Shown piece after piece: positions 12,601-24,500 of a DNA stretch of 64,000 bases. The translations under genes and the position numbers were made by a program. Each line of letters starts with the position of its first letter. Position 1 is the first letter of the stretch. Source of the DNA: Chondrosia reniformis (Eukaryota; Porifera; Demospongiae; Chondrillida; Chondrillidae). The stretch covers positions 890,501-954,500 of the forward strand of contig OX359189.1 of assembly GCA_947172415.1 (NCBI GenBank). Direction: 5' to 3'. The notes under the pieces were generated by a model, which saw only the letters and a list, made by a program, of their open reading frames with translations, searched no databases and was not told where the DNA came from.

Positions 12601-15600
12601 AACTCCCATTCGAGACTAGACCTGCGTTATATACATGCCCACCAGAGGTATGTTGACAGGCGGCACTACCTGACGGACAACCTTCAGGAGGATTCATAAG
12701 AGGACCACAAATGTTTAACAAGAAGTAAGCCCCCTTTTCTCCATAGCTGATATTGTAGTCTTTCTTCTCATTTCTTAAGATGGAAAAGTCTATTTGTTCC
12801 TTGGTTACCAGGTCGGTCACAATGCAAGACTGATTTACTGTGTTATCAGTACTAAGGTCAGCGTCAACGGGGCAAGCGTAAGGTGTATGCCATGTAAAGT
12901 GATATTCCTGATTTAATTCATACTCAAACACTGGACCATTCTGTTGGGAATGGAAAAAAATTCAATCACAGTAAGTGAAAATAATAAAGGGCATGTCTTT
13001 ATACTAACCTCAAAATTTGCCTCATTATCACAGTAGAACGTAATAGTTGTGGTTATACTATCTCCATCTCTGTATGTCAGAACAGGGTTATCCCCTTCCT
13101 TAGACAACTCCCCTGTAGAAGTATTCCCCAGACTGCGTAGAAAGTTGTTAGACCCTCTATATTCACACACTGAATGGGTTGCCGTGCAGTGACCAGTTGG
13201 ATTGTTAAGCGGTCTGCATACATTAATTATAAAGTAATTCCCCGAGCTTCCCGGAGCCTTCCAGTTTGTATTGTCCTTCCTTATCAAACTAGAAAGGTCA
13301 ATCTTTGTTAGTTTGCCATTTTTTGAAGAGGTCAAGGAACAATCCATTCCCTTGAAATCAATAGGACAAGCAAGATTGGACTTGGCAGTGACAGAGTATT
13401 GACAGTGACTGACTTCCACAATACTAACAATCTCAACTTCTGAAATATCCTGGTCACACTCAAAGGTAACTGTTGTGTTACGTTTAATGCCATCGTGACA
13501 TTGGTCCCCTTGTTCATAGAACATCTTCAAGACCCCGTTTACATAGGTGATGGTGTCGTTTTGCTTCCCGGCTGATACAATTTTCTTACCAGTTTGACAT
13601 AGTGCTGCTTCGTTACCATTGCATGAAACACTGCCACAGAAGGATATTGTATAATTGTAATTGTCATCCTCAAAGGTGTATTGCTTGTTTAGGGAGGTGA
13701 GGTTGAACTTGATATTGGTGCGAGGGTCATTCACTTGACAGTCACTTCCTGTGATGATTGTTGCCGGGCAAGCAAAGGCACTCTGCCACTCCAACTCAAC
13801 TGTACAGCTGTCCTCACGGGCCACAAACGAAGCTGTTGTCCCTAGTGTTCCGGGTCGACAGACAAAGTCGATTGCTCCTTTAAAAGATTTGTTTCCACAC
13901 TTTGGCCCCTCTACAGTCTCTAGGCTGAGAATGCTACCCGTGGCAAGACGGATTGATGACCCATCTGTCAATGCAAAGTGTCCCAACGGCAATCCAGTGC
14001 CATTCTTCAAGATGACACACATGCTGGCCTTGTCACAGGCCAAAGGTGCCTCCCTGCGTATACAGTACAGTGATGAGGAAGACCCTAAATCAGCGGTTGC
14101 CAGGTGACCACATGGGGTCACCTGAATACAATCTATGTCTGCAGCAGTTGAAGGAACCAAAACCACATAATTCTTTCCTTCCAACAGCATCGGCCCGAGA
14201 TCAAAGGATCCGCCTTCCTTTGATCTGTAGTTACACTTTCCAGCTTCAGCGATGGAGTCTGGGAGACAGGCAGCTGGGGAGACCCACTCGAAAGAGTAAA
14301 AGCAGTGCTCTTCGCCGACATAGGTGATTGTTGGAGTGGAAACATTCACATTATCAGCGCAGATGAATCTGATGACAGTGGAACGTTTAAATGAGTTATG
14401 ACAGGGATCTCCCCCTTCGATCTTCAAAGAGAGGGCTCCATCAGCGTATGTCAGAGTCTGATGAAAACCAGACCCTGCTAGGTAGCATCTATCATTGTTG
14501 TACACCTGAACCACACTAACTACCTCTCCTTCGTCAATATGGGTGCATTGATCCTTTTCAACGCCTGTCGAGGTGCTGCAGATCCGAAAGTAAAAGCTTT
14601 CTCCATCAGATGTGTTTCTGGTGATGTTTTGCTGATGTAATATGTTTGAGTCAGTAGAGAGATTAAACAGTGGCTCATCCGGATTATCAACTTGTGGGAG
14701 AAAGCATCCTTTGCTGTCTACAGTACGTCTCACCTTAGACCATCCACATGCATTGTCAGTGTACCATAAAATCTCATGATAGCAGTGGTTGCTGTCAAAA
14801 AACGTGAGTACTGGCTCCGTCTCTACATCGCCAACAGGACAGTTGAAGTGTATTGTTAGACCAGTTTTGCTCGAACAAGAGGACTTTTCTTCTTTGAGAG
14901 GGTAGTGCAATTGTAACTGATCGTTTTTCAGGTCAAGCTGTACTGTGCCATCAAACATGGCAACTACTTTGTCACTATCATCCAGCCTACATGCAACTCC
15001 ATTTTCACATTTTTTATCACTTGAGGGATTAGAAATGGCACGACAAGGATTAACAATCATGTTGACACCTGGGTGGTCGGGTGAGTTGACACGGTAACCA
15101 CCTGTGTTCATAATCAGTGGAGTCAAGTCGTATACCTCGGTTACAAATCCAGACTTGGCTGAATATCCTCTTTCAACAAAATAACACTTGTTTTCTTCGA
15201 CTCGTTTGTCAGAGTCCTTTGGACAGACGGCATTTGTGATCCACTCAATGATTCCAATGTCCTCACTGTCTGCTGATATGGGAGGAGCTTGGATGATGGA
15301 GGGAATTCCCTAAATTAGAGGAACCTTTGTTTAAAATAATTTTATATAGTTTAGTTATCAAGGCTGCATAGAGAGGGGGGACAGTCCCCCTAGACTTTTG
15401 GGAACCCCCTAAACTGCTTTGACACCCTCATACCATTTCCCCCCTTAATTTAGAAAATTTTCATTTTGCCCCCTCTGGCCCCAAATTCTGTATGCACCCC
15501 TGGCTATTATCAGGTATCATTATTCTGAGGGAGTCCAGTATTAAATATGCTGAATAAGGAAATGTCTGTGATTCAGGAAGCGAGTGCATTGTAGCTATAC

Positions 15601-17450
15601 TTACCAAATGATTTCCGCAGGTGAGTGTGACATTGACCCGTGAGTCCTTGAAAGGAGGAGCATTCGTGTATGTGAAAGAAAAGTGCAGGGTTTTACTCTC
15701 TGTAGAGTACATCATTTTACAGTTGTCATGGTTACCCAGTTCGGTTAATGTAGCTGAAGCTGTCTTGGAAGTATTAGCACAGAGATGAGCGTCTTGACAT
15801 TTGGAGGCATTGCCACAGAGTCTTAGCCAGTAGATATTACCAGTGTCCACATCCAACATATCCCATTCACTATAGGCAGACATACACACACAGTATGAGC
15901 TATATACCATATATACACCATACAGCCTATACGTATATACACCATACAGCCTATATATACACCATACAGCCTATATATACACCATCCAGCCTATATATAC
16001 ACCATACAGCCTATATATACACCATCCAGCCTATACGTATATACACCATACAGCCTATATATACACCATACAACCTATATATACATACACCATACAGCCT
16101 ATATATACGTACATCATACAGCCTATATATACATTATCTTGACATTTGATTGATCTATAGTATAGTTTTCCTTTATAGTGACTCATGGCCCCAACTTAGC
16201 CTTGTGCTTTTTTGCATGTGTCACTCTAATAAATATTATTATTATTATTATTATATACACCATACAGCCTATACATACACCATACAGCCTATATATACAC
16301 CATACAGCCTATACATACACCATACAGCCTATATATACACCATACAGCCTATATATACACCATACAGCCTATACATACACCATACAGCCTATATATACAC
16401 CATACAGCCTATACATACACCATACAGCCTATATATACACCATACAGCCTATACATACACCATACAGCCTATACATACACCATACAGCCTATATATACAC
16501 CATACAGCCTATATATACACCATACAGCCTATACATACACCATACAGCCTATATATACACCATACAGCCTATACATACACCATACAGCCTATATATACAC
16601 CATACAGCCTATACATACACCATACAGCCTATACATACACCATACAGCCTATATATACACCATACAGCCTATACATACACCATACATCCTATATATACAC
16701 CATACAGCCTATATATACACCATACGTATGTTGGTTTGCTAGTAAAACTAAAACTAGCAGTTTGACTTTCTTTGAGAGGGGGCAAATATTCTCCCGCCCC
16801 CTCCTAAGAGGAATCCTGATACGTATACAAAAAGCATACAGGAATGTATACATACGTCATATGGAATGCATACAGCTTTTAACATTATCTCTAAAATAAA
16901 GTTCATGAAATAATCTATATTTAATCACTAAAATTGAAGATGGAAAGTCACATAAATGGAAAATCCTCAGTACCGGACACAAATTACAGTGTGGTATCAA
17001 TACAGCTGACCATGTTACAATACTATACATCTACACTCTGACAGTATAAAGTAAGACCTACAGTACTTCATAATCACATACGCCAGCGGTATAAGCAGTG
17101 TAATGTCACGTGCGCTATTCTTACAACAGGTCAATACCACACAGCAACGAACGAATCAACATCGGCTTAAAACTTATATATGCCAATGACTCTTCCACGT
17201 GGAATATCCATCCCGAATGCAAATTATTATTACAATACGTATCGATTTATTGTAAATAAAATATATTCTTTCGGCCAAAGACTTACCCTTTGATGAATTC
17301 GAGATCAATGTTGTGATCTGCATGGGAACAGGAACTACTACAATCGACCCATTCAGAACTAGTATCTCCGATATGCCCTAAGAGAAGCAGAACGGTAAAA
17401 AGAAGAGCCGCCTGCATTAACTTCTTACCGACGGCCATATTGACGAGCAT
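3631..17450 (-). CDS. IGF2R: Cation-independent mannose-6-phosphate receptor (IGF2R-type), about 15 MRH repeats
   Basis: Large type-I membrane receptor that sorts mannose-6-phosphate-tagged hydrolases from the trans-Golgi to endosomes (family knowledge). Exon 1 (start 17450) encodes a signal peptide with a long Leu-rich core. About fifteen cysteine-rich MRH repeats follow, each with a Trp/Phe-x-Thr/Ser-x-x-AC start and an SxCG-type middle: 15.6-15.9 kb; five in the long exon 12.95-15.3 kb; 12.42-12.95; 11.87-12.26; 10.6-11.3 (two); 9.4-9.9; 8.4-8.9; 7.4-8.3; 6.0-6.7; and 4.7-5.7. A TM segment rich in V/I lies at about 4200-4270. The tail ends at 3631-3790 with two acidic dileucine signals, the last being SDEELLNL at the C terminus. 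Many introns carry minisatellites. Exact boundaries of the small exons between 4.4 and 8.9 kb are uncertain. I did not check which repeats keep all four sugar-binding residues. Confidence 0.88.
4015..4129 (+). repeat. Dispersed ~230-bp element, partial copy
   Basis: Degenerate left part of the dispersed family described at 41564-41808 (blocks CCTATA-GGAACTAAACC and GGATGAGGATACAAGAGTC). It lies in a C-terminal intron of the receptor gene. Confidence 0.6.
5743..5872. repeat. 28-bp AT-rich tandem repeat
   Basis: Between four and five near-perfect units of about 28 bp (ATTATAACTATTTATATTAT...) in a receptor intron. Confidence 0.9.
6370..6535. repeat. Degenerate GTGGGTGA-type simple repeat
   Basis: Purine-rich imperfect repeat of TGAGTGGGTGGGTGGA-like units in an intron of the receptor gene. 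The 104-codon frame read through it on the minus strand is intron read-through after the exon at about 6540-6680. Confidence 0.8.
6987..7072. repeat. (AGTATT)n hexanucleotide microsatellite
   Basis: About 14 perfect AGTATT units directly beside the Tigger/pogo-like element at 7079. Confidence 0.95.
7079..7413 (-). mobile_element. Tigger/pogo-type MITE (Tc1/mariner superfamily)
   Basis: 335-bp element with terminal inverted repeats starting CACTCAAAC(G/A)CCTCTATT, flanked by TA on both sides (7077-7078 and 7414-7415), the Tc1/mariner target duplication. The minus strand keeps a broken CENP-B-type helix-turn-helix reading: a VLSLDTKLKEI-like part and, after a frame change, DKYGVAKSTVSDIWKDR. 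This is the N-terminal DNA-binding domain of Tigger/pogo transposases. The catalytic domain is absent, so the copy is non-autonomous. It sits in an intron of the receptor gene. Confidence 0.85.
7586..7795 (+). repeat. Dispersed ~230-bp element, near-complete copy
   Basis: Begins CATGAAAAATCTAATATACC like the other copies and runs to the CATCAGTGATC block near its right end. It lies within a receptor intron. Confidence 0.8.
10338..10536. repeat. 41-bp minisatellite
   Basis: Nearly five copies of a 41-bp unit (CATATGATATTACCAAATAC...). It lies in a receptor intron. Confidence 0.95.
11378..11775. repeat. 24-bp minisatellite
   Basis: About 16 units of GGCATAGTAGGTCTGGCTGT-TTGA with small variants. 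Because 24 is a multiple of three, frames stay open on both strands, which explains the long artefactual reading frames here. Intronic. Confidence 0.95.
15903..16130. repeat. 18-bp (TATACACCATACAGCCTA) minisatellite, first block
   Basis: Imperfect units, some lengthened by TACGTA insertions. Same motif as the longer block that follows 120 bp later. Intronic in the receptor gene. Confidence 0.9.
16252..16725. repeat. 18-bp minisatellite, second block
   Basis: About 26 units alternating TATATACACC and CATACACC variants of the same 18-bp motif, preceded by a (TTA)n run. Open frames across it are repeat artefacts. Confidence 0.95.
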
Positions 17451-17504
17451 GTGACCAGCTAGGAACGCCCATCGCGGTACAAGTCAGCTGTAGCTGTACA
17501 CGTG
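17107..17504. promoter_or_regulatory. Cluster of three CACGTG E-boxes at the receptor/dehydrogenase promoter
   Basis: CACGTG occurs at 17107-17112, 17196-17201 (inside CCACGTGG) and 17499-17504, around the first exon of the receptor gene. The first has the left half of the lysosomal CLEAR motif (GTCACGTG). The divergent dehydrogenase starts at 17746. Confidence 0.4.
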
Positions 17505-17596
17505 TAAGTGCGAGGTTATCTCTAGGGGGATAAATGTCATTCCATTAATTTACTTACATACGTAAATGCATGTATGTACGTACATGACATGTGATA

Positions 17597-17650
17597 ATCA
17601 AACCACAAGTAATCATTCTCAAACATCATTAAAAGGGAAAACAAAATGGG
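17597..17650 (-). repeat. SINE tail fragment
   Basis: AACCACAA followed by TCATTCTCAAACATCAT matches the tail of the tRNA-like element at 28168-28288. The head is missing. It lies between two divergent genes. Confidence 0.5.
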
Positions 17651-17745
17651 AAGACAGCTGACTGTTCATGTTGAGTGTCAACCTTTATTGGTGAACTTAC
17701 AATATATACTCTACATGTTCCATCCTTTATCTTACAGATCTAAAC

Positions 17746-20036
17746 ATGCAGACAGCCATGCAAGGCCACCAATCAAGTCCCAGGAGGTGTGGCTGCAATA
17801 AGAGGTGTCTCTTCTTACTTTCATTCCTTGTAATAGTTGCTGCAGTCTTCTGGCAGTGGTACACCTATGTAGATCTGACAGGTGAGAACCGGTCCATTGT
17901 GGGAACTTGGCCTTTGAACACTTGTCAGTCAAGAGATAGGCAATTTATTTTAATTGGTCTACACAAATAATCCAAACCACAATTATGAACATTGTATGTG
18001 TGTGCTGAAGTCATTCTAGAAATTTATATACATGGTCGGTTGTCCAGACTGGATGTTGCAATCGGTAATCAATAAATAGGTTATCACTGCATGGTGATGT
18101 CATTCTAGTGAGAAAGTTTGTTCAAATGGTAGTCTCCGGTGCTAACTGATTACCAATTGCGATGTGTCCGGTCTGGACAACCAACCCAAAAAGTTCTGTA
18201 TTCAACCTAATGAAGACTTTAGATTTTTACTGCTGTATTTTGTAGATTACTATAAGAATAAACGTGTCCTGATAACTGGTGCCTCCAAAGGGATTGGTAA
18301 AGGTCTAGCCATTCACCTGGCAAAGCTTGGAGCAGCGTGAGTTCATAAAGGAGACCTTGGAATACTTCATGTTTCTTGAGTAGGAGAGGTTTGTTCTTGT
18401 TGCTTCCTTATTCAGGTTGGTCATTTCTGCAAGAACTGAGAGTTTATTGAATGAGACTCGGAGAGAGTGTCTTCAGTATACAGATAAAGTGATTGCTGTT
18501 GTAGGAGATGTTGGTCAAGAACAGGATTGTGCAGAGCTGGCTAACGCTGCTGTGGAAGGATTGGGAGGACTGGACATTCTTATCCTCAATGCTGTGTATA
18601 GTCCTCCGCCCACATTCTTCAGCGACCTCCAGAATCCAGTTAGCTTAATAATAACTTATTTTCTCTTTTTCTCTACTTGTATGAGTAGACATTGTTACTA
18701 AATATGAATCAGATGCAATTTCCACTTTTCTAACCTTCTAGAGTGACAATTTTTTTAATGTGCTGAAGTGAGTTTCTACACACAACCTGCTTCTATTGCT
18801 CTTACATTCACAGTTTGCACAAATGCCTATCTCAACACTGGAACAACTACTGACACTGTCTCATGTACTTTGATGCCATAGTGTAAACACAATGCAGAGT
18901 ATTCGTCTTATTTCACTGCTAAGAGGTGAACTGGAGAGGTCATCAGGTGTCATAGTTGGTGTCTCTTCTCTCTCAGGTACTAGCACTGTCAGAGATACGT
19001 ACTGCACAGTTTAGTTTAGGATGAATTAGAAGTGAATGTTGATTGGACAATTTGAATGTAAAGCCTTGTATATAATTGTTGGTCTATATTGAGTAGCTCA
19101 TAATATCTTACAATGAATGGTGATTGTCTTTCTATAGCCTATACTGGACTTCCAAAGTTTTCCCCTTATGTGTAAGTGGACATGAAAAATCTAATACATC
19201 ATTTTCCTACATGCTATATGCCTATTCTGTAAAAGAGCCTATAGGGGAACTAAACCTAAAGAGAGCTTTGGATGAAGATACAATAGTCTTTTCTTCCTTC
19301 CTTTCCTCTTCTTCTCCACTGGGTCAGACAGCTGTTTCTGGGAATTCCACCCTTCATCAGTGATCCTGGGAGTCTTTGTCTTTTTCTTGATCATCTGTAC
19401 ATGTACTTTATTATGCTGGTGTGCTAGGACTGTTGACTACTCCTCTTTCTCCTTTCACAGGACAAGTAAACATGCCCTGCACGGTGAGTAGTAAGGATAT
19501 TCCTGTTTCTGCATGTCATGTACAGTTGAATTGCATGGAGGGTTAGTATTTCCTGTATTGAAGGTTTCTTGAGGTCCCTTCGCAGTGAGCTTATCATTCA
19601 GAATAGTAATGTTACCATGGAGATAATGCCACTGCCTTTTGTCAGGACAGATAAGGTATTGCACAATCAAGAGTGTACATATGCATATCTGATCACTTTC
19701 AACTATTTGCTTATCTTTATTATTGCAAAGGCTTTGGAGAACACCAACCCTTTTGATAAAACATTTGGCTTAACAGTCAAGGTGAGAAATTCTAAATGTA
19801 TGTAGATAATAAGAATTGTAAAATATACAAACAATACGGAGTGTATTCCTCTAATAATGTAAGTCTGTCTTGCGATGAAGGATTGTGCTGAAAGGATGCT
19901 CTATGGAATACCACTTCGGAGAAGTTTCCACTTTATCACCTGGGATGGGCTTATCACAGCACACGTTAGCTCACTGTGTCCCAACTGCATGGACTGGATA
20001 GCTAGAACTGTTCTAAAATCACAGTTTCAACTTTAA
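17746..20036 (+). CDS. 11-beta-hydroxysteroid dehydrogenase-like short-chain dehydrogenase
   Basis: Membrane-anchored classical SDR of the HSD11B1/HSD11B1L type, expected at the ER with the NAD(P) domain after one N-terminal TM (LLSFLVIVAAVFWQWY). Exons: 17746-17881, 18246-18336, 18416 to about 18638, a short one near 18742-18769, about 18890-18976, about 19139-19175, 19461-19483, about 19566-19654, about 19731-19781 and about 19880-20036. Seen: Rossmann TGASKGIGKG, NAG-like ILNAVY in place of the usual NNAG, the catalytic Ser in VGVSSLSG, and the YxxxK site in YVTSKHALHGF split by an intron. The end matches the family's C-terminal helix region. The substrate cannot be told. One intron (19181-19400) holds a copy of the dispersed element. 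Small middle exons are approximate. Confidence 0.85.
19181..19400 (+). repeat. Dispersed ~230-bp element, complete copy
   Basis: Runs from CATGAAAAATCTAATACATC to the GATCATCTGT end block. It is inserted in an intron of the dehydrogenase gene in sense orientation. Confidence 0.85.
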
Positions 20037-20288
20037 GAAATGTAAAAGTACTATTTTACTCAATATAGTTTTGAATCTATTTTCTGATAAGTTTATACAT
20101 TGTCATATATGTACCAGTAGTGAAGTCGCATTTCAATGAACGCTTTAAGCTCTGTTAATCTAAATAACTATTTCTTGTGTATGCTCACAAGCTCACAAGC
20201 TTTGCTTCAAGTTACACATACGTGAATAGAATAATTACAGTTATAAGACCTAAAGTTTGTGAATATTCCAAAACCACGATAACTGTCA

Positions 20289-21475
20289 TTAGGCCTCAAA
20301 ATCCAGAGCCATGCCGACCTTGTGGCCTCCTTGATTAAGGGATCTCCCCTCCACCATGGCTGACAATGACAGCTTTACACCTTCACGAAGAGTTTGAGAA
20401 TAACCACATGCAATCTGCCCATTGTTGGCTACCTTTGCCTGGAGAAAGAGAAAGGATAATACTGTCAGATTTTGCTTAAGCAACATTCACAAATGTACAA
20501 ATAACATTTAAACTAATAAGTTATCCTTTAACTAGCACAAACATATATATTCATTCCAGCACTCTCAATGATTTAATCTCACAGCCAATCTGTGAATATT
20601 GGAAGACCAAAAATGGAATTCAGTGAAAGGTCAAATCAGTTGTAAGGTTTCCAACAATATACAGAAGATTCACCATTAGCTTAATGCCTTGGAAGCTGCA
20701 ACTATACTTCAGATAGTGTACTATAAATATTACTTGCACCACATACGTGGAAGAAAGGTAACACCAAACTCACTCTGAAGACTGCTCCATCATCCAATGT
20801 ATACTTGCCAGCAAGAGCTAGCAGGACATTGTTGGATTGCATACTGTAGGTTGTACAGAGCGCCACTTCTGTGCGGTTGTTCACTTTCTGGTGTGCCGAA
20901 GCTCTAATATCAGCTAGATTGGCTACATCTCCATGTATGGTGAAGTTCTCGCCCTCGTACCCCATGGCGAGCTTGTTCTCCGCCAGTTTTCCGTTGTCGG
21001 TCTCGTAGGCGGTCTGGTACCCGAGGTACCACCCCTCGTACTGGAACACTCCGGCTGTCCCAATCTTTGGACCTGCAATGTTCATGTCAACGCTGCCTTC
21101 CACATTGAGGTAGTCGCGCTTGTAGGCTACCTTGGCGTTCGCTGCTTTCTTCCCGGAGTTGGGGTAGAACTTGGAATTTAGCGTCAGTTTCAAGCCATTT
21201 ACCTGCTTCGGTTCGTATGTCAACTCAGAGTTCAATTCTGAACTTGTATTCCACGTCTCGGATAGGTTTATGCCATAGGGACACTTAACCTTGGTTTTCA
21301 AGGAGCCAAAAGTACGGTTCTTCTCCAAATCATGATTGCCATTTCCTTCAAACTCCACCGACTTGCTGGCCTTAGTCTTGACGCTGAGCTTCACCTTTGG
21401 GTAATCATATCCCTTTTCAAACAGATCTGAAGCTGATTTTCCGAGATCAGAGAAACAACTAGGAATCTTGGCCAT
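20289..21475 (-). CDS. VDAC: Voltage-dependent anion channel (mitochondrial porin)
   Basis: Two exons, 20774-21475 and 20289-20438, joined FR|AKVANNGQIACGY, giving 283 residues, the usual VDAC length. VDAC is the 19-strand beta barrel of the mitochondrial outer membrane that passes ATP, ADP and other metabolites. The N-terminal helix segment (residues about 3-20, FSDLGKSASDLFEKGY), the alternating beta-strand pattern, and the eukaryotic porin signature region near the end with GGHKVG(M)ALDFEA are all present. It is head to head with PNISR, the two starts being 121 bp apart. A CACGTG E-box at 21547-21552 lies in the shared promoter. Confidence 0.97.
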
Positions 21476-21546
21476 TCTGCAAGAGGTCGACTAATTCGGG
21501 ACTAGAAGAGCAACTCGTGGCAGGTGAGCAATGATGACGCAATGAT

Positions 21547-21552
21547 CACGTG
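21547..21552. promoter_or_regulatory. E-box in the VDAC/PNISR bidirectional promoter
   Basis: CACGTG lies midway in the 121-bp spacer between two divergent starts, next to a TGACGCAA half-CRE. Confidence 0.4.
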
Positions 21553-21596
21553 TGGCAGACTCCTCCTACTTTGAATTAAGGGTTTCACTTAAAAGC

Positions 21597-24500
21597 ATGT
21601 GGGGTCAAGAGGGCTGGCAGAATCAGCCCCAGGCTCAGCCGCAGTGGAACCAGCAAGGTAAATCATTCAACTTGTCTCCTATACAGTGCCTCTCTGGTTA
21701 GACCTCTACTTGATGTTAATCTTTTAGCAAATGATTGGGCTGCGAAGGCGGTAGAATGGGCGAGGCAGAGGTCCTCGATGAACCAGCCGCCCCCGGGAGA
21801 GCCTTGGATGCCCCGTAACTCTACTGCAGCGCCACAGGCTCCTGGGTCTACGAGCCAGCCTTTTCAGCAAACCGGATATCCAGTTCCACAGCAGCCAATG
21901 GGACAGTCGTTCCAGACTATACCACATGCAGTCCACCTCTCCTCCGGATATCCGGCCCCCTCGCAAGCAGGTCTCCCCAGTATACGTGCCCAGTTTGATC
22001 CTCAACATAACATGGATGTGGAGGACGCCTATCCTCCTCCTCTAATGGGGGAGAGTGTATATCCCCCACCGGGACCGAGAATGGATGGCCCAGCTGAACT
22101 CACCCAAGCAGTAGTGGGACCAGCCCCCACCAATCTAGGTGGTGCATATCAGCATCCTCCCCCATTTCCACAACCTGCAGGCGCCTACCATGAACCAGCT
22201 GTACCTCTGCCAGCTGGAGTACAGGAGGGAAGGAGGTACTCTCCCCAACCCGAGCCACTTCTTCCTCCAGTGAAACCACAGCAGATACCAGACTTTCAGC
22301 CGCAGCACCTCCAAGTACCACAGGCCAGTGTTGCTGCAGAGCCTAGCTCTGAATATCCATCTTATCAGTATGAGGCCCTTCAGAGCTCAGCTGCTTCTGG
22401 TTACTATGGCAACATGCCAGATTTTACAGGTCAGAATCTCCAGTTTATGCCAGAAACAAAGAAGAAGGCTCTGCCAGCCTGGATAAGGGAGGGACTGGAG
22501 AAGATGGCAAAGGACAAGCAGAAACAGGAGGGCCAGCAAGCTAAGGAGACCCAGGAAAGGCATCGTAAAGGTTCTAGCTCCAAATGGGAGGAAGGAGGAA
22601 AAGATTCTGACGAGAGCGATAAGGAAGTTCAGTACACACCAAACAGAGATACTCAGGGTTCAAAGGTCAATAGTTCAGGTCAACCAAAAGGCATCTTGAA
22701 GAAGTCTTTTTTAGCAGATTCTAGCAAAGAAAGGGAGCAGGAAGATAGCAGTGGAGAAAGTGAGGAAGAAGAAGATGGCGAGAATGGTAATAGGACAATA
22801 AATAGTGAGCAGGCTGAAGCAGAAATGGTATGCAGTCACTCACATGGAACATACTGCCTCATGTAGCATGCAATAATACTACAGAGATAGCCTAGTAATG
22901 TACCTAAGTATGTAAGTATACGTATACGTATGTAATATATAATCACTGAAAGTATTACACCAAACCAGCCTATAACTTTTGAGGTTTTTTGTGTCCTTAA
23001 AACATTTGGTTCCCATCCTGCATCAGTCACCTTTCTCTTTTCAAAGAAACCAATTGCATTTAGTCACACCTTGAACCAAATTAGTAATGCCTTTTAAATA
23101 ACTTTGCCAATTAATAACACATATTTAATTATTATGTAAAGGAGACGGTAGTCCAGAAAAGTATATGCTTTTGAATATTTTAGCTGCTAAAAGTTAAGAA
23201 AATGACCTTAGAAATTCTCCTGCAAGTAACAGGAGAAGAAATGCATCTGACAGCGCAAGAAATTATCAATGAGCTGAGGAGTGCCAAAAGTGAAAGAGAT
23301 GCAGAAGAAAAGTCCAAACTTTCAGGTGATTGGCTGACATATGTGTGTGTGTGGCCAGTGCTGCAATCATAAGATTGAGTATACGTACATAATATGTACA
23401 TACATACTTTATGTGATAGAAGAGGTGGTGTTTCCTGCATTATTTTATCCATAGTCAAACTGTACATACATACGTACACATGTATACCCATTTCACAGGT
23501 CTGGCTGCCTACGATGACTCTGATTCCAATGGCAACAGTAGCGAATCTGAGGAGGAGATGGTAAAGAAAGTTCGAAGGAACACTTCCCCTGACCCATATG
23601 TTCGGTCACCATCAGCACCAGATAACAAGGCTGTCCTTCAAGAGGCATCTAAGGAGACAGTAAAGGAACCTCTTCAGGAAGCTTTGGAGGAGAAGAGTGC
23701 CGTTCCATCCGGCATTGATCAGCCAAAGAGTGACTGGACCGTCAGTTCAGAGACAGATCATACTGTCACTCAGCCATCTTTAGGAGATGGAGATAAGCAC
23801 AATGACGTAACAACAAAAGATTCACGGTTTTGCTCATCTTCACCATCTTCCTCTAGCGACCATGGAACAGATACAGTGACCAGAAAGAGGTCCAAGTCTC
23901 CTAAAAGTAGAAGAAAAAGATCGGATTCCAACGAGAGGAAACAGCACCACTATGACAGCTCTGACTCTGAAGGTAGCAGTAGAGGAAGACACCAACCTCA
24001 ATCACGGTCAAGGCATCGGCATCATAGATCAGTATCAAGGGACCTTCGTCATAGATCTACATCCAAGGAAAGGCATAATTCAAAAGCCAACAGGAGGAGT
24101 CAAAGGTCAAGATCTAGGTCAAGAGATAGAAGGCGGAGGTCAAGATCTAGATCAAGAGACAGAAGGCGGAAGTCAAGGTCTCGATCAAGAGACAAGAGCC
24201 GGAGATCAAGATCTAGATCAAGAGATAGAAGGCGGAAGTCAAGGTCTCGATCAAGAGATAAGAGCCGGAGATCAAGAGACAGAAGGCGGAGGTCAAGATC
24301 TAGATCAAGAGACAAGAGCCGGAGATCAAGATCTAGATCAAGAGACAGAAGGCGGAGGTCAAGATCTAGATCAAGAGACAGAAGGCGGAAGTCAAGATCT
24401 AGATCAAGAGATAAGAGCCAGAGGTCAAGGTCTAAAGACAGAAGGCGGAGGTCAAGGTCTACAGACAGAAGGCGAAGGTCAAGATCAAGGGAGAAGCAGC

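Noticed and set aside
15301..15310. GGGAATTCCC as a kappaB site in the receptor gene
   Set aside because: It is coding/splice-junction sequence (GIP codons) and a similar GGAATTCC appears at another repeat exon start; not promoter-proximal.
15895..16899. Long Tyr/Ile/Thr-Pro-rich frames over the 18-bp repeat; possible CRISPR-like array
   Set aside because: Units are contiguous with no unique spacers, so it is a minisatellite in an intron, not a CRISPR array or a gene.
21778..22866. Start of PNISR at the internal Met (MNQPPPGEP)
   Set aside because: The conserved MWGQ exon and NDWAAKAVEWARQR lie upstream and join in frame.
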